Below the pieces are notes generated by a model. That model made no database searches. It was not told the origin of the DNA and worked only from the letters and a program-made list of their open reading frames with translations. The position numbers were made by a program, and so were the translations under genes. 64,000 nucleotides of DNA, taken from positions 96,137-160,136 of the forward strand of contig UBQW01000022.1 in assembly GCA_900467745.1 (NCBI GenBank), in the 5' to 3' direction. The DNA comes from Hyphomicrobiales bacterium. Its GTDB lineage: Bacteria > Pseudomonadota > Alphaproteobacteria > Rhizobiales > Rhizobiaceae. Each line of letters opens with the position of its first letter. The stretch's first letter is position 1. This document shows, in pieces, positions 52,245 to 61,981 of the stretch.

Positions 52245-52814
52245 TCAGGCTTTCTTAGTACCTAAAACTTCTATCAGTTTTACGCCAAAACGTGTGTCGT
52301 CATTTTCGAGAACGGTGATCTCGCCGCGCGCGATCTTGCGGCCATTCACCATGATTTCGACCGGCTCACCGATCTTCTTGTCCAGCGCGATCGTCGCGCC
52401 TTCGTTGAGGTTCATCAGGCCCGAGACCTGCATGCGGCTGCTGCCGAGCATGATCTGAACATCGATCGGGATGTCCATGATCAGATCCATGTTCGACTGC
52501 ATCGCGCTGCCGAGCGGGGCTGCGACGCCAGGGGTCGACGAAGTGTCGCCAAAATCGGACATGCCGCCGAAGTCCGTGGAGCCGCCGAAATCGCCGCCGC
52601 CAAAATCCGTGTCGGCGCCGGTTTCCAGATCGCCGCCGAAGGCAGACAGATCGGTGCCGCCGCCAAACGCGTCGAGATCATCGCCGCCGAAGTCGGGCAT
52701 GCCGCCTTCCGCGTCGGTTTTCAGAACGCCACGCAGATCATCGATAGCCTGATCAAGCTCGGCTTCGTTGCCTGGTTGCTCGAGATCGGTGCTCTTTGTT
52801 TTTTTCGTCGCCAT
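52245..52814 (-). CDS. fliN: Flagellar motor switch protein FliN with an FG-rich N-terminus
   Basis: The 189-residue protein ends in the SpoA domain of FliN ([18 protein letters not shown] to [10 protein letters not shown]). The N-terminal part is unusual: residues 41-90 hold seven F-G repeats (DFGG, AFGG and similar) in acidic, Gly-rich, probably disordered sequence, making the protein longer than enteric FliN. It forms the lower C-ring and binds export proteins. It lies between fliM and fliG. Confidence 0.96.
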   Translation of the reverse strand: MATKKTKSTDLEQPGNEAELDQAIDDLRGVLKTDAEGGMPDFGGDDLDAFGGGTDLSAFGGDLETGADTDFGGGDFGGSTDFGGMSDFGDTSSTPGVAAPLGSAMQSNMDLIMDIPIDVQIMLGSSRMQVSGLMNLNEGATIALDKKIGEPVEIMVNGRKIARGEITVLENDDTRFGVKLIEVLGTKKA

Positions 52815-52876
52815 GAAATCACTATTCCAGTTGAAACTTGCCTCAACCTGCCTTGAGGGGCAGGGGCCGAAATCCG

Positions 52877-53815
52877 TTAATTCATTAAGTAGCGGATGAG
52901 GTCGTCATCCGAGTTGATCGTATCCTTCACCCGGACGGTATAATTCTCGCCCGAGCGTCCCAACTCGCACACGTAAAGCTCTTTGCTGTTGGCGCTGACA
53001 TCGACACGGACGTCGCCGCTGTCGAGGAAGGGAATGACGTCGCCGGTCGCAAGCTTGGAGATGGTGCGCAGCGTCAGCTCCTGAAGATGGATCTTGGCTT
53101 CCAGCGTCACCTGCGAGCGGCGAACCTGCTCGCTCATCTGCTCCGTCCATTCCGACGAGTTTGCCGATGCGTTCTTGGCGCGCGGCGCGACCACGGTCGT
53201 CTTCAACAGCGCGGCCTGGGGAACGATCAGCGAGAATTCCGATGTGATGCCGGACAGCGTGATCGACATGTTGATCGCAGCGGCAAATTCATCCGGCTTG
53301 TCGTCGGGCGCCTTCGGCCGCGTTTCGGCGGCGTGCGGAGGCTCGAGGCTCGGCTCGAACCCGCCAGGCGCGTTGACCGCCGAGCGCAGGACGTTGGCAA
53401 TCTTCTCGAACACGGTGACGGCAAGTTCCAGCTCGATGATCGAGAGCAGGCGATCCGCCGGCTGCTCGACCGTCTCGGGCGATGCGCCAAGCAGATGCTC
53501 CATCAGCGTGATGACGAAGCCGTTGCCGCAGGAAAGCGTGAAGTCGGGCGACCAGTTGCGAAGCGATCCGTCGACCAGCGTAACGCTGTCTCCGAGATCG
53601 GCGACCAGGTCGTGCTTGTAGCCGGCGTGGCAGCCGAGATAGTTGACCTGCACGTCGAGGTCGGTCTCGCTCTTGATGACATCGGGGAGAAACACCCGGT
53701 AGACGTCGCCGAAGGCTGCGCAGAGCTTTTCAACCGTCGCCTTGTCGCCCAATCTGCCTGTCAGCTTCGCGAGCAGCGCGTCATCCATAACTGGTTTCTG
53801 GAGTAGAGCGTTCAT
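52877..53815 (-). CDS. fliM: Flagellar motor switch protein FliM
   Basis: The 312-residue protein has the rhizobial FliM form, with a middle CheC-like domain ([21 protein letters not shown]) and a C-terminal SpoA domain ([20 protein letters not shown] to [11 protein letters not shown]). The enteric N-terminal CheY-binding peptide is not clearly recognisable. It starts 6 bases after motA and is followed by fliN after 62 bases. Confidence 0.92.
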   Translation of the reverse strand: MNALLQKPVMDDALLAKLTGRLGDKATVEKLCAAFGDVYRVFLPDVIKSETDLDVQVNYLGCHAGYKHDLVADLGDSVTLVDGSLRNWSPDFTLSCGNGFVITLMEHLLGASPETVEQPADRLLSIIELELAVTVFEKIANVLRSAVNAPGGFEPSLEPPHAAETRPKAPDDKPDEFAAAINMSITLSGITSEFSLIVPQAALLKTTVVAPRAKNASANSSEWTEQMSEQVRRSQVTLEAKIHLQELTLRTISKLATGDVIPFLDSGDVRVDVSANSKELYVCELGRSGENYTVRVKDTINSDDDLIRYLMN

Positions 53816-53821
53816 GTCCGT

Positions 53822-54694
53822 TTAGGCCGCCTTGTTCTCACCACCGGGGTTCATCATTTCCTGCTCGACGGCATCGATCGAAGGACGCTCGTAGGCCGAG
53901 ATCGTCTTGCGGCCGTATTCGAGAGCGACCTGCGGAACCGAGCCGTTCATGTAGGCAAGCAGTGTCTGCTTGACGATGACGTAGAGGCGGTGCTGCTTGG
54001 AGCGCACGATCTTGATCTGCGAGGTGATCGGCGAGCACACGCAATAGGAAAGCAGAATGCCGAGGAAGGTGCCGACGAGCGCCGAGCCGATCAGGTGACC
54101 GAGAACTTCAGGCGAATCGTTGATGTGCGCCATGGCCTTGATGACGCCGAGAACGGCCGCGACGATACCGATTGCCGGGAAGGCGTCGCCCATAGTCTGG
54201 ATGGCGTGGTAGGGCTTCATCTTGTCGTGAAGGATCGTGTTGATCTCTTCGTCCATCAGCGCCTCGATCTCGTGGCTGCGTGCGTTGCCGATGATGATCA
54301 GGCGAACGTAGTCACAGATGAACGCGGTGATTTCCTTGTTCTTCAGGATGGTCGGCGCGGACTGGAAGATCGAGGATTCGGCCGGATTGTCGATGTGAGC
54401 TTCGATCTCGTTGCGCGACTTCGTGCGCAGGTCGCGCATCAGCGAATAGAGAACGCCGAGCGTATCGAGATAGTTGCGCTCTTTCGGAACCGAATGCTTG
54501 AAGGCTTCGCCGAGCGCCTTGCCCGAGTCTTTCACGACCTTCATCGGGTTGGCCATGATGAAGCTGCCGATGCCGGCGCCGCCGATGATGACGAGCTCGA
54601 AGGGCTGCCAGAGCGCGTCGATGTGACCGCCCATGGCCATGAAGCTGCCGACGATACAGCCGCAGACAATCACAAATCCGATAATGATATTCAT
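53822..54694 (-). CDS. motA: Flagellar stator protein MotA
   Basis: The 290-residue protein has four membrane helices ([20 protein letters not shown] at the N-terminus) and the conserved cytoplasmic segments [10 protein letters not shown] and [19 protein letters not shown], where the Pro residues that take part in torque generation lie. MotA forms a proton-driven stator with MotB. ATG 54694 is preferred over an upstream in-frame ATG at 54724. motB is not in this part of the window. Confidence 0.96.
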   Translation of the reverse strand: MNIIIGFVIVCGCIVGSFMAMGGHIDALWQPFELVIIGGAGIGSFIMANPMKVVKDSGKALGEAFKHSVPKERNYLDTLGVLYSLMRDLRTKSRNEIEAHIDNPAESSIFQSAPTILKNKEITAFICDYVRLIIIGNARSHEIEALMDEEINTILHDKMKPYHAIQTMGDAFPAIGIVAAVLGVIKAMAHINDSPEVLGHLIGSALVGTFLGILLSYCVCSPITSQIKIVRSKQHRLYVIVKQTLLAYMNGSVPQVALEYGRKTISAYERPSIDAVEQEMMNPGGENKAA

Positions 54695-54968
54695 CGCCAG
54701 TCCAAACCTGATCGTTATTTTCAACCGAAGGGATAGGAGGGCTGGCTTGCGTGAGGCTGATCCTCGCCTTGACGATTAAGCTTTCCGGCAAGCTTTTTGC
54801 CAAGCATTTCAGATGCCAGCTTCGCGCAAGGATTTGCTGACAATCTACAGATGACGAATGGGTCACCATGCCCATGTCTGAGATGCCGCCTCAGCGGGAT
54901 CGGGGCCGAACACACTACAAACGCCCGGGTTTCGTAACGTTCATCGCCAATGCCAGGAGCCTACCCCG
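54695..54968. promoter_or_regulatory. Divergent promoter region between motA and flgF
   Basis: This 274-base region lies between the leftward motA-fliM-fliN-fliG operon and the rightward flgF-fliI operon, so it must hold two promoters. The short repeat GCAAGCTTTTTGCC near 54790 is noted. No credible coding is seen. Confidence 0.6.
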
Positions 54969-55703
54969 ATGCAATCCGGTCTTTATGTTTCTCTGTCGTC
55001 GCAGATGGCACTTATGCGTCGCCTCGACACGATCGCGGACAACCTGGCGAACGTGAACACAACAGGCTTTCGCGGCACCGAGGTTAAGTTCAATCAGCTG
55101 ATTGGCGATACCGATAACAAGCTCAACGCGAAGATCGCATATGTTTCGCAGGGCAATGACTACCTGTCCGCCGACAATGGTGAAATGAACCACACCGGCA
55201 ACATGCTCGATTTCGCGATCAAGGGCGATGCCTGGTTCTCGCTCGACACGCCGGCCGGCCGGGTTCTGACCAAGGATGGCCGCTTCACGCTGACCGATAA
55301 CGGTGAGCTGGTCTCGGTGCGCGGATATCCGGTGCTCGACACCGGCGGCGGGCCGATCATGCTCGACAGAGCCGCTGGCGAGCCGAAGGTCGGCGCCGAC
55401 GGCATGATCTACCAGAACAACAGGCAGGTCGCCTCGCTGGGCCTCTTCGAGGCTGACATCTCCAAGGGTTATCTCCGCTACGAAAACAGCGGCATCATGA
55501 CCACTCAGACGCCGACCGCCGTCACCGACCGCTTCAATGTGGGCGTCCAGCAGGGCTATCTCGAAAATTCGAACGTCAACGCGATGCGCGAAATCACCCA
55601 GCTGATCGAGGTCAACCGTGCCTTCGAAAGCATGACCTCGCTCACCAAGGACAGCGAATCCTCCTTCGGCGAAGCCATCAAGACGCTTGGTGGCAGCCGC
55701 TAA
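54969..55703 (+). CDS. flgF: Flagellar basal-body rod protein FlgF
   Basis: The 244-residue protein has the N-terminal rod-protein motif (RRLDTIADNLANVNTTGFRG, with the ANVNTTGF asparagine motif) and the C-terminal FENSNVN...LIEVNRAFESM segment (YLENSNVNAMREITQLIEV). It is part of the proximal rod. AGGAG precedes ATG 54969; fliI follows 16 bases later. Confidence 0.95.
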   Translation: MQSGLYVSLSSQMALMRRLDTIADNLANVNTTGFRGTEVKFNQLIGDTDNKLNAKIAYVSQGNDYLSADNGEMNHTGNMLDFAIKGDAWFSLDTPAGRVLTKDGRFTLTDNGELVSVRGYPVLDTGGGPIMLDRAAGEPKVGADGMIYQNNRQVASLGLFEADISKGYLRYENSGIMTTQTPTAVTDRFNVGVQQGYLENSNVNAMREITQLIEVNRAFESMTSLTKDSESSFGEAIKTLGGSR

Positions 55704-55719
55704 GCGGAAGGTTTGATCC

Positions 55720-57108
55720 ATGGGCAATGAACAGCTGACCGAGGCGGCGCTTTCCAAGAAGCTCACCCATCTCGAAGCGCTTTCCGCACGCTACGCCAAT
55801 CCCGATTTCATGATCGCGCCAGGCGGCCATGTGCAGACGATCGCGACCGGTCACTACACGGTCACGGGCCTCTCGCGCCATCTCCGCCTTGGAGAATTCG
55901 TCGCCCACAAGTCTTCGACGGGCGTGCATCTCGGTGAAGTCGTGCGCGTCGAGCCGGATCTTGCCTATGTCTGCCCCATCGAGCCGGGCGAACCGATCGG
56001 TATCCATGACACCGTCATCCGCAAGGGTGCCTTCCGCATCGCGCCGTCTGACAGTTGGTGCGGCCGAACCATCAGTTCGCTCTGCGAGCCGATCGACGGC
56101 AAGGGCCCGGTTGTCGAGGGACTGAAGCGCCGCTCGATCTCCAACACGGCGCCGCCCTCGATGACGCGCCAGCGTGTCGAAAAAGGCTTCAAGACCGGCG
56201 TGCGCGCGATCGACATCTTCTCGCCGCTGTGTCTAGGTCAGCGTCTCGGCATTTTCGCCGGTTCGGGCGTCGGCAAATCGACGCTGCTCTCCATGCTTGC
56301 GCGCGCGGACGCCTTCGACAAGGTCGTGATCGCGCTGGTTGGCGAACGTGGCCGCGAGGTTCGCGAATTCATCGAGGATACGCTCGGCGCCGACATGCAG
56401 AAATCCGTCGTGGTCGTGGCGACCAGCGACGAAAGCCCGATGCTGCGCAAGATGGCACCGCTGACGGCGATCACCATCGCCGAGCATTTCCGCGATCAGG
56501 GCGACAACGTGCTCCTGATCGTCGACAGCGTCACGCGTTTCGCCCACGCCATCCGCGAAGTCGCGACCGCCTCCGGCGAGCCGCCGATCGCGCGCGGCTA
56601 TCCGGCATCCGTCTTCACCGAACTGCCGCGCCTTCTCGAGCGCGCCGGCCCCGGCCCCGAGGGCACGGGCACGATCACCGCCATCATTTCGATCCTCGTC
56701 GATGGCGACAATCATAACGATCCGATCGCCGACTCCACGCGCGGCATTCTCGATGGCCACCTCGTGCTTCAGCGCAGCCTGGCCGACGAGGGCCGCTACC
56801 CGCCGATCGATCCGCTTGCCTCGATCTCGCGTCTGGCCCGCAAGGCCTGGACGCCGGATCAGGAGAAGCTTGTCTCGCGCCTCAAGGCGTTGGTCCATCG
56901 TTACGAGGAAACCCGCGACCTTCGCCTGATCGGCGGTTATCGGCAGGGTGCCGATCCGGACCTAGACATGGCGGTCAAGCAGGTGCCCGTCATTTACGAC
57001 GTACTGAAGCAATCCCCCGGCGATCAGCCATCCCCGGATTCCTTTGCCGATCTGGCGGGAGCCCTGAAGGCGGCGGCCGGCATCGGCAACCAGCCGGTAC
57101 GCAGATAG
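55720..57108 (+). CDS. fliI: Flagellar export ATPase FliI
   Basis: The 462-residue ATPase has the P-loop FAGSGVGKSTLLSML (from about residue 178), the preceding GVRAIDIFSPLCLGQRLG and the Walker B region VLLIVDSVTRFAHA. It powers export of flagellar substrates with FlhA/FlhB. It starts 16 bases after flgF, and a hypothetical gene begins 23 bases after it. Confidence 0.97.
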   Translation: MGNEQLTEAALSKKLTHLEALSARYANPDFMIAPGGHVQTIATGHYTVTGLSRHLRLGEFVAHKSSTGVHLGEVVRVEPDLAYVCPIEPGEPIGIHDTVIRKGAFRIAPSDSWCGRTISSLCEPIDGKGPVVEGLKRRSISNTAPPSMTRQRVEKGFKTGVRAIDIFSPLCLGQRLGIFAGSGVGKSTLLSMLARADAFDKVVIALVGERGREVREFIEDTLGADMQKSVVVVATSDESPMLRKMAPLTAITIAEHFRDQGDNVLLIVDSVTRFAHAIREVATASGEPPIARGYPASVFTELPRLLERAGPGPEGTGTITAIISILVDGDNHNDPIADSTRGILDGHLVLQRSLADEGRYPPIDPLASISRLARKAWTPDQEKLVSRLKALVHRYEETRDLRLIGGYRQGADPDLDMAVKQVPVIYDVLKQSPGDQPSPDSFADLAGALKAAAGIGNQPVRR

Positions 57109-57131
57109 CCGAATTAGACGATAGCCGACGC

Positions 57132-57698
57132 TTGAAGATAGAAAGACCACACGTGACCGATTTCGACGATGACGAAAAGATTCCGCCGCTGAAGCCGCAG
57201 GGCCGTCGCCGGTCGACCTTCAACGATCGCGTTCTCACGATCACCGGCCTGCTGCTTGCCGGCGCGTCCGCGATCTTTCCGTGGTACGTGTTCTTCAACG
57301 AGAACAAGTTCGGTCTGAATATCGCCGAGGGTGACCGCACGCGCGACCTGCCGAACTGGCCCGCGCGCAATGTCTTCAGCGTTTCACCGCTGGCGATGGC
57401 CAATAAGAACCCGCCGGAAGTAAAGCCCGAGGTTCCGGTCGACCCGCTGACGACGGCAACGGTCTCCTCCATCGGCAAAGAAGACAACAAGGGCGCTCCC
57501 GCCGAAGATCAGCCGTTCCCCGGCAAATCGGCCTTCCGCCTGCTGCACGTCGCCAACGGCCGGGCGCTGATCGAGGACACATCGGGCATGTACGTCGTGC
57601 GCGTGGGCTCGATCCTGCCGGATGAGAGCCGGCTGGCGACGCTAGAGCAGCGCGACGGCAAGTGGGTGATCATCACGTCCAAAGGCGAAGTCTACTGA
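57132..57698 (+). CDS. Conserved single-pass membrane protein of the flagellar cluster
   Basis: The protein (188 residues from ATG 57132; an alternative GTG start at 57153) has one membrane helix near residue 35 (LTITGLLLAGASAIFPWYVF), a Pro-rich periplasmic linker and a C-terminal module (FRLLHVANGRALIEDTSGMYVVRVGS to WVIITSKGEVY) that looks like a small beta domain. I do not recognise a family. It lies between fliI and flgB and is followed by a terminator; its role is probably in flagellar assembly. Confidence 0.85.
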   Translation: MKIERPHVTDFDDDEKIPPLKPQGRRRSTFNDRVLTITGLLLAGASAIFPWYVFFNENKFGLNIAEGDRTRDLPNWPARNVFSVSPLAMANKNPPEVKPEVPVDPLTTATVSSIGKEDNKGAPAEDQPFPGKSAFRLLHVANGRALIEDTSGMYVVRVGSILPDESRLATLEQRDGKWVIITSKGEVY

Positions 57699-57728
57699 CA
57701 TAGCCAATCTCGCAAAATGCCGGTTTCC

Positions 57729-57763
57729 AAGGCTCCTCCGCACCTGCGGTGGAGCCTTTTTCG
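57729..57763 (+). terminator. Terminator between the fliI operon and flgB
   Basis: AAGGCTCCTCCGCA pairs TGCGGTGGAGCCTT with one mismatch and almost no loop, followed by TTTCG. It follows the hypothetical gene stop by 30 bases and ends the flgF-fliI transcript. Confidence 0.75.
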
Positions 57764-57866
57764 TCTCCGCCGATCCCAGCTCGCCCTTATGAAGCAAGAA
57801 CGCATTCTCCGTAAGTCTGACGCAAGATTGCCCACCTAGGTTCACGGCAGTAAAAAGGAGAGTTCC

Positions 57867-58259
57867 ATGCAACCGATTCAACTGTTCGACTTGGCCTCGC
57901 GGCAGGCGGAATGGCTGACGATTCGTCAGGAAGTCGTTGCCGGCAACATCGCGAACGCCAACACGCCCAAGTATCGCGCCAAGGACATCACGCCGTTCCA
58001 GGCCGTTCTCGACCATTCGGACGTGGCTATGGCCCGGACCAATGCCGCGCATCTGAGCGGCAACGATCTCAGCACCAAGAACGACATCGACATCAAGGAT
58101 GCCGCTCTGGACGAGGAAATGGGCGTGCAGGAATCGGGCAACACGGTCGGTTTGGCCGAGGAGCTCTCCAAGTCTGGCGAAATCAAGCGCCAGTATGAGC
58201 TGAACACCTCGCTGGTGGGGTCTTTCAACCGAATGATGCTTATGACGGTGAAGAGCTAA
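57867..58259 (+). CDS. flgB: Flagellar rod protein FlgB
   Basis: The 130-residue protein has [16 protein letters not shown] near the N-terminus, typical of proximal rod proteins, and a C-terminal helix ([20 protein letters not shown]). AAAGGAGAG precedes ATG 57867. It starts the rod operon and is followed by flgC. Confidence 0.95.
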   Translation: MQPIQLFDLASRQAEWLTIRQEVVAGNIANANTPKYRAKDITPFQAVLDHSDVAMARTNAAHLSGNDLSTKNDIDIKDAALDEEMGVQESGNTVGLAEELSKSGEIKRQYELNTSLVGSFNRMMLMTVKS

Positions 58260-58263
58260 GATC

Positions 58264-58680
58264 ATGGATCCTTTGTCTGCAGCAATGAAAATCGCTGGTT
58301 CGGGTCTCGAGGCGCAATCGACGCGCCTGCGTATCGTGTCCGAAAATATCGCAAACTCGCGCTCCACGGGCGACACGCCCGGCGCTGATCCCTACCGCCG
58401 CAAGACGATTACCTTCGGCGAAGCGGTCGATCGCGCCAACGGCGTCACGACGGTTAACGTCAAGAAGTTGGGCGTCGATGAATCGAAGTTCAGCACCGAA
58501 TTCGACCCCAACAATCCCGCCGCGGACGCCAAGGGCGTGGTCAAGCTTCCCAACGTCAACATGCTGGTCGAAATGGCCGACATGCGTGAAGCCAACCGCT
58601 CCTACGACGCCAACCTGCAGACCATCAAGCAGTCCCGCGATCTGATCTCGTCTACCATCGACCTTCTGAAGAGCCAATAA
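58264..58680 (+). CDS. flgC: Flagellar rod protein FlgC
   Basis: The 138-residue protein has [19 protein letters not shown] (rod signature) and the ending [20 protein letters not shown] typical of FlgC. Its stop overlaps the start of fliE by one base (TAATG). Confidence 0.96.
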   Translation: MDPLSAAMKIAGSGLEAQSTRLRIVSENIANSRSTGDTPGADPYRRKTITFGEAVDRANGVTTVNVKKLGVDESKFSTEFDPNNPAADAKGVVKLPNVNMLVEMADMREANRSYDANLQTIKQSRDLISSTIDLLKSQ

Positions 58681-59006
58681 TGATTAACAGCGTAAACAGC
58701 CTCAGCTCCCTGTCGATCACGCGCGATCTGAGCGGCGTCGACCTCGGCAAATCCCAGGCCTCGTCGTCGGCGCAGAGCGCCACCAACGATGCCAGCTTCG
58801 CATCCGTCCTCGGCAACGCGGCCACCAACGCCGTCAATTCGATCAAGGGCGCTGAAAACATGTCCTTCGAAGGCATCAAGGGCACCGCCACGACGCGTGA
58901 AGTCGTCGATGCCGTGATGCAGGCGCAGCAGACCCTTCAGACCGCGATTGCCATTCGAGACAAGGTCGTTTCGGCCTTTCTCGAAGTCACCAAGATGCAG
59001 ATGTAG
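58680..59006 (+). CDS. fliE: Flagellar hook-basal body protein FliE
   Basis: The 108-residue protein has the FliE C-terminal part (TTREVVDAVMQAQQTLQTAI, IRDKVVSAFLEVTKMQM). FliE joins the MS ring to the rod. It is coupled to flgC by a one-base overlap and followed by flgG after 20 bases. Confidence 0.95.
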   Translation: MINSVNSLSSLSITRDLSGVDLGKSQASSSAQSATNDASFASVLGNAATNAVNSIKGAENMSFEGIKGTATTREVVDAVMQAQQTLQTAIAIRDKVVSAFLEVTKMQM

Positions 59007-59026
59007 TTGATTTTAAGGATTAAGCC

Positions 59027-59815
59027 ATGAGAGCGCTTGCCATTGCAGCAACGGGCATGGATGCCCAGCAGACCAACCTTGAGGTCATCGCGAACAACAT
59101 CGCGAACATCAACACCACAGGCTTCAAGCGCGCCCGCGCCGAGTTTACGGATCTGCTCTACCAGACCGAACGCGCACAGGGCGTCTCCAACCGCGCCAAC
59201 CAGGCAATCGTGCCCGAGGGTGCGAACATCGGTCTCGGTGTCCAGACGTCTGCCGTTCGCAACCTGCACATCCAGGGCGAACTCGCACAGACCGGCAACG
59301 ACCTCGACGTGGCGCTGATCGGCCGTGGCTTCTTCCAGATCCAGGCGCCCGACGGCACGACCCTCTACACCCGCGCCGGCGCGTTCAACAAGAACGAGAC
59401 CGGCCAGATCGTCACCGTCGATGGCTACACCGTCGCGCCGAATATCACCATTCCCGTCGGTTCGACGCAGCTGACCATCAGCCGCTCCGGCGAAGTCACC
59501 GCGGTGTTGCCGGGCCAGACTACGCCCACGACGCTCGGACAGATGCAGATCGCCGACTTCGTCAACGAAGCGGGCCTGAAGCCACTCGGCGACAACCTCT
59601 TCCAGGAAACGCCCGCTTCCGGCCAGCCGGTCGTCGGCACGCCTGACGATCCGGGCTACGGCTATCTCAAGCAGAGCTACCTGGAATCGTCCAACGTCGA
59701 CCCGGTGAAGGAAATCACCGAGCTGATCTCGGCGCAGCGCGCTTACGAAATGAACTCGAAAGTCATCACCACCGCCGACGAAATGGCCTCCATCGTCAGC
59801 AAGAACCTGAAGTAA
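59027..59815 (+). CDS. flgG: Flagellar distal rod protein FlgG
   Basis: The 262-residue protein has [19 protein letters not shown] near the N-terminus and the C-terminal [20 protein letters not shown], and its length is standard for FlgG, the distal rod. AAGGATTAAGCC precedes ATG 59027. Confidence 0.97.
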   Translation: MRALAIAATGMDAQQTNLEVIANNIANINTTGFKRARAEFTDLLYQTERAQGVSNRANQAIVPEGANIGLGVQTSAVRNLHIQGELAQTGNDLDVALIGRGFFQIQAPDGTTLYTRAGAFNKNETGQIVTVDGYTVAPNITIPVGSTQLTISRSGEVTAVLPGQTTPTTLGQMQIADFVNEAGLKPLGDNLFQETPASGQPVVGTPDDPGYGYLKQSYLESSNVDPVKEITELISAQRAYEMNSKVITTADEMASIVSKNLK

Positions 59816-59832
59816 CAGGGAAGGGCCGAAAC

Positions 59833-60318
59833 ATGACGTTTTGCCGGGTAGAACATCTTCGTGGATGGGCGAGAGCCGCACTCGTTGCGGCCATGACCCT
59901 TGCGGCGCCGACGGCTTTTGCCGCCGCCGACATGGGTTACGCGGTCATTCCGACCACCATCATTTATCCCGGCGAAACGATCTCCAGCGCCCAGCTGCAG
60001 GAAGTCGAAGTCACCAATCCCAACCTGCAGGGCGATTACGCCAAGTCCATTCGTGAGGTGGACGGCATGATCTCCAAGCGCACCCTGCTTCCCGGCCAGT
60101 CGATTTCCGTCTCGGCGCTGCGCGAACCCTATACCGTGACGCGCGGTTCTTCGATCCGCCTGGTCTTCACGGTTGGCGCGATGGCGATCTCGGCCGCCGG
60201 CTCCCCGCTTGAAGACGGCATGACCGGCCAGATGGTCCGTGTCCGCAATATGGACTCCGGCGTCATCGTCAGCGGCACCGTGCTCGCGAACGGCACCATA
60301 CACGTGGCTGCAAAATGA
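59833..60318 (+). CDS. flgA: Flagellar P-ring assembly chaperone FlgA
   Basis: The 161-residue protein has a signal peptide (ALVAAMTLAAPTAFA), and the SAF-like C-terminal part (LLPGQSISVSALREPYTVTR, GQMVRVRNMDSGVIVSGTV). It helps FlgI form the P ring in the periplasm. Its stop overlaps flgI by 4 bases. Confidence 0.93.
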   Translation: MTFCRVEHLRGWARAALVAAMTLAAPTAFAAADMGYAVIPTTIIYPGETISSAQLQEVEVTNPNLQGDYAKSIREVDGMISKRTLLPGQSISVSALREPYTVTRGSSIRLVFTVGAMAISAAGSPLEDGMTGQMVRVRNMDSGVIVSGTVLANGTIHVAAK

Positions 60319-61436
60319 AGATTCTATTCCGCCTTTTCATCGCACTCGCAATGCTCGCGCCGAACGTCCTGGCTGTCACGCCGGCGTCGGCAATGAGCTC
60401 GCGTATCAAGGATATCGCCTCGCTGCAGGCGGGCCGCGACAACCAGCTGATCGGCTACGGCCTCATCGTCGGTCTCCAGGGGACCGGCGACGGCTTCCGT
60501 TCATCGCCCTTCACCGAGCAGTCGATGCGCGCGATGCTGCAGAACCTCGGCATCTCCACGCAGGGCGGCCAGTCGAACGCCAAGAACACCGCGGCCGTCA
60601 TGGTCACCGCCAACCTGCCGCCGTTCGCAAGCCCGGGCAGCCGGCTCGACGTCAACGTCAGCTCGCTGGGTGATGCCACGTCGCTGCGCGGCGGAACGCT
60701 GATCATGACCTCGCTGTCGGGCGCCGATGGCCAGATTTACGCCGTCGCCCAGGGCTCGGTGGTCGTTTCCGGCTTCACGGCGCAGGGTCAGGCCGCAACC
60801 GTTACCGAAGGTGTGACCACGGCCGGCCGCGTGCCGAGCGGCGCCATCATCGAGCGTGAACTTCCGTCGCGCTTCAAGGATTCGATCAATCTCGTCCTGC
60901 AGCTGCGCAATCCGGATTTCTCCACTGCCGTTCGCATCGCCGATGTCGTCAATGGCTACGCCCGCGCGCGCTTCGGCGGCCCGGTTGCCGAGCCGAAGGA
61001 CGCGCAGGAAGTCATCGTCCAGAAGCCGCGGGAAGCGGACCTGACGCGCCTGATGGCCGATATCGAAAATCTCGCCGTCGAAACCGATACGCCGGCCAAG
61101 GTCGTGATCAACGAGCGGACGGGCACGATCGTCATCGGCGCGGATGTTCGCGTCTCACCGGTCGCCGTCAGCTATGGCACGCTCACCGTGCAGGTCACCG
61201 AGACGCCGCAGGTCATTCAGCCGGAACCCTTCTCGCGCGGCGTCACCGCCGTCCAGCCGCAGACCGATATCCAGGCCCAGCAGACGGGCGGCAATGTCGC
61301 CCTGCTCGACGGACCTGATCTGAAGACGCTGGTGGCCGGCCTCAACAACATCGGCGTCAAGCCCGATGGCATCATCGCCATCCTCCAGGGCATCAAGTCG
61401 GCCGGTGCGCTGCAAGCGGAGCTTGTCCTGCAATGA
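60315..61436 (+). CDS. flgI: Flagellar P-ring protein FlgI
   Basis: The 373-residue protein has a signal peptide followed by SRIKDIASLQAGRDNQLIGY, GLIVGLQGTGDGF and VVINERTGTIVIGADVRVS, the FlgI hallmarks. It is exported and forms the periplasmic ring. It overlaps flgA and motE by 4 bases each. Confidence 0.97.
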   Translation: MKILFRLFIALAMLAPNVLAVTPASAMSSRIKDIASLQAGRDNQLIGYGLIVGLQGTGDGFRSSPFTEQSMRAMLQNLGISTQGGQSNAKNTAAVMVTANLPPFASPGSRLDVNVSSLGDATSLRGGTLIMTSLSGADGQIYAVAQGSVVVSGFTAQGQAATVTEGVTTAGRVPSGAIIERELPSRFKDSINLVLQLRNPDFSTAVRIADVVNGYARARFGGPVAEPKDAQEVIVQKPREADLTRLMADIENLAVETDTPAKVVINERTGTIVIGADVRVSPVAVSYGTLTVQVTETPQVIQPEPFSRGVTAVQPQTDIQAQQTGGNVALLDGPDLKTLVAGLNNIGVKPDGIIAILQGIKSAGALQAELVLQ

Positions 61437-61981
61437 CGAAGATCTCTTTTGCGAACATGACGGTTTCGGAACTGGCGAAGCGCCTGGTCTTGCCCACGGC
61501 TGCTGTCGTCATGCTGACCATCCCCGGCGCCTTCGCGCAGGAAGCGCGCACCTCGGCAGGCGGGGAGCTGACGTCTGAGGAAGAAATCAAGCAGTTCTGC
61601 AGCAACATCGCCGAGCCCGCGCGCGACCAGCGCTATCTGCTGCAGAAGCAGGAACTCGACAAGCTCAGGGCCGACGTCGACAGCCGCATGGCCGAGATGA
61701 CGAAGCGCCGTGACGAGTATCAGGACTGGCTGAAACGTCGCAACGACTTCCTGAAGCAGGCCGAGGCCGGACTGACCGATATCTACAAGAAGATGAAGCC
61801 GGACGCCGCGGCGCAGCAGCTTCAGGAAGTGAAGATCGAAGTGGCGGCCGCCGTGATCATGCGGCTGAACGCCACCCAGTCGAGCTTGATCCTGAACGAG
61901 ATGGACCCGCAGAAGGCTGCGGTCATCGCCAACATCATCGCCAGCGCGTCCGATCCCAATACGTCGAAGGACCCCTCATGA
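61433..61981 (+). CDS. motE: MotE, periplasmic chaperone of MotC
   Basis: The 182-residue protein has an N-terminal signal (LVLPTAAVVMLTIPGAFAQ) and a long helical region (QKQELDKLRADVDSRMAEMT) like MotE, the periplasmic chaperone for the rhizobial motor protein MotC, which is encoded here between flgI and flgH as in Sinorhizobium. The helix-rich part also resembles MgtE N-terminal-like domains (VIMRLNATQSSLILNEMDP). It overlaps both neighbours by 4 bases. Confidence 0.9.
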   Translation: MTKISFANMTVSELAKRLVLPTAAVVMLTIPGAFAQEARTSAGGELTSEEEIKQFCSNIAEPARDQRYLLQKQELDKLRADVDSRMAEMTKRRDEYQDWLKRRNDFLKQAEAGLTDIYKKMKPDAAAQQLQEVKIEVAAAVIMRLNATQSSLILNEMDPQKAAVIANIIASASDPNTSKDPS

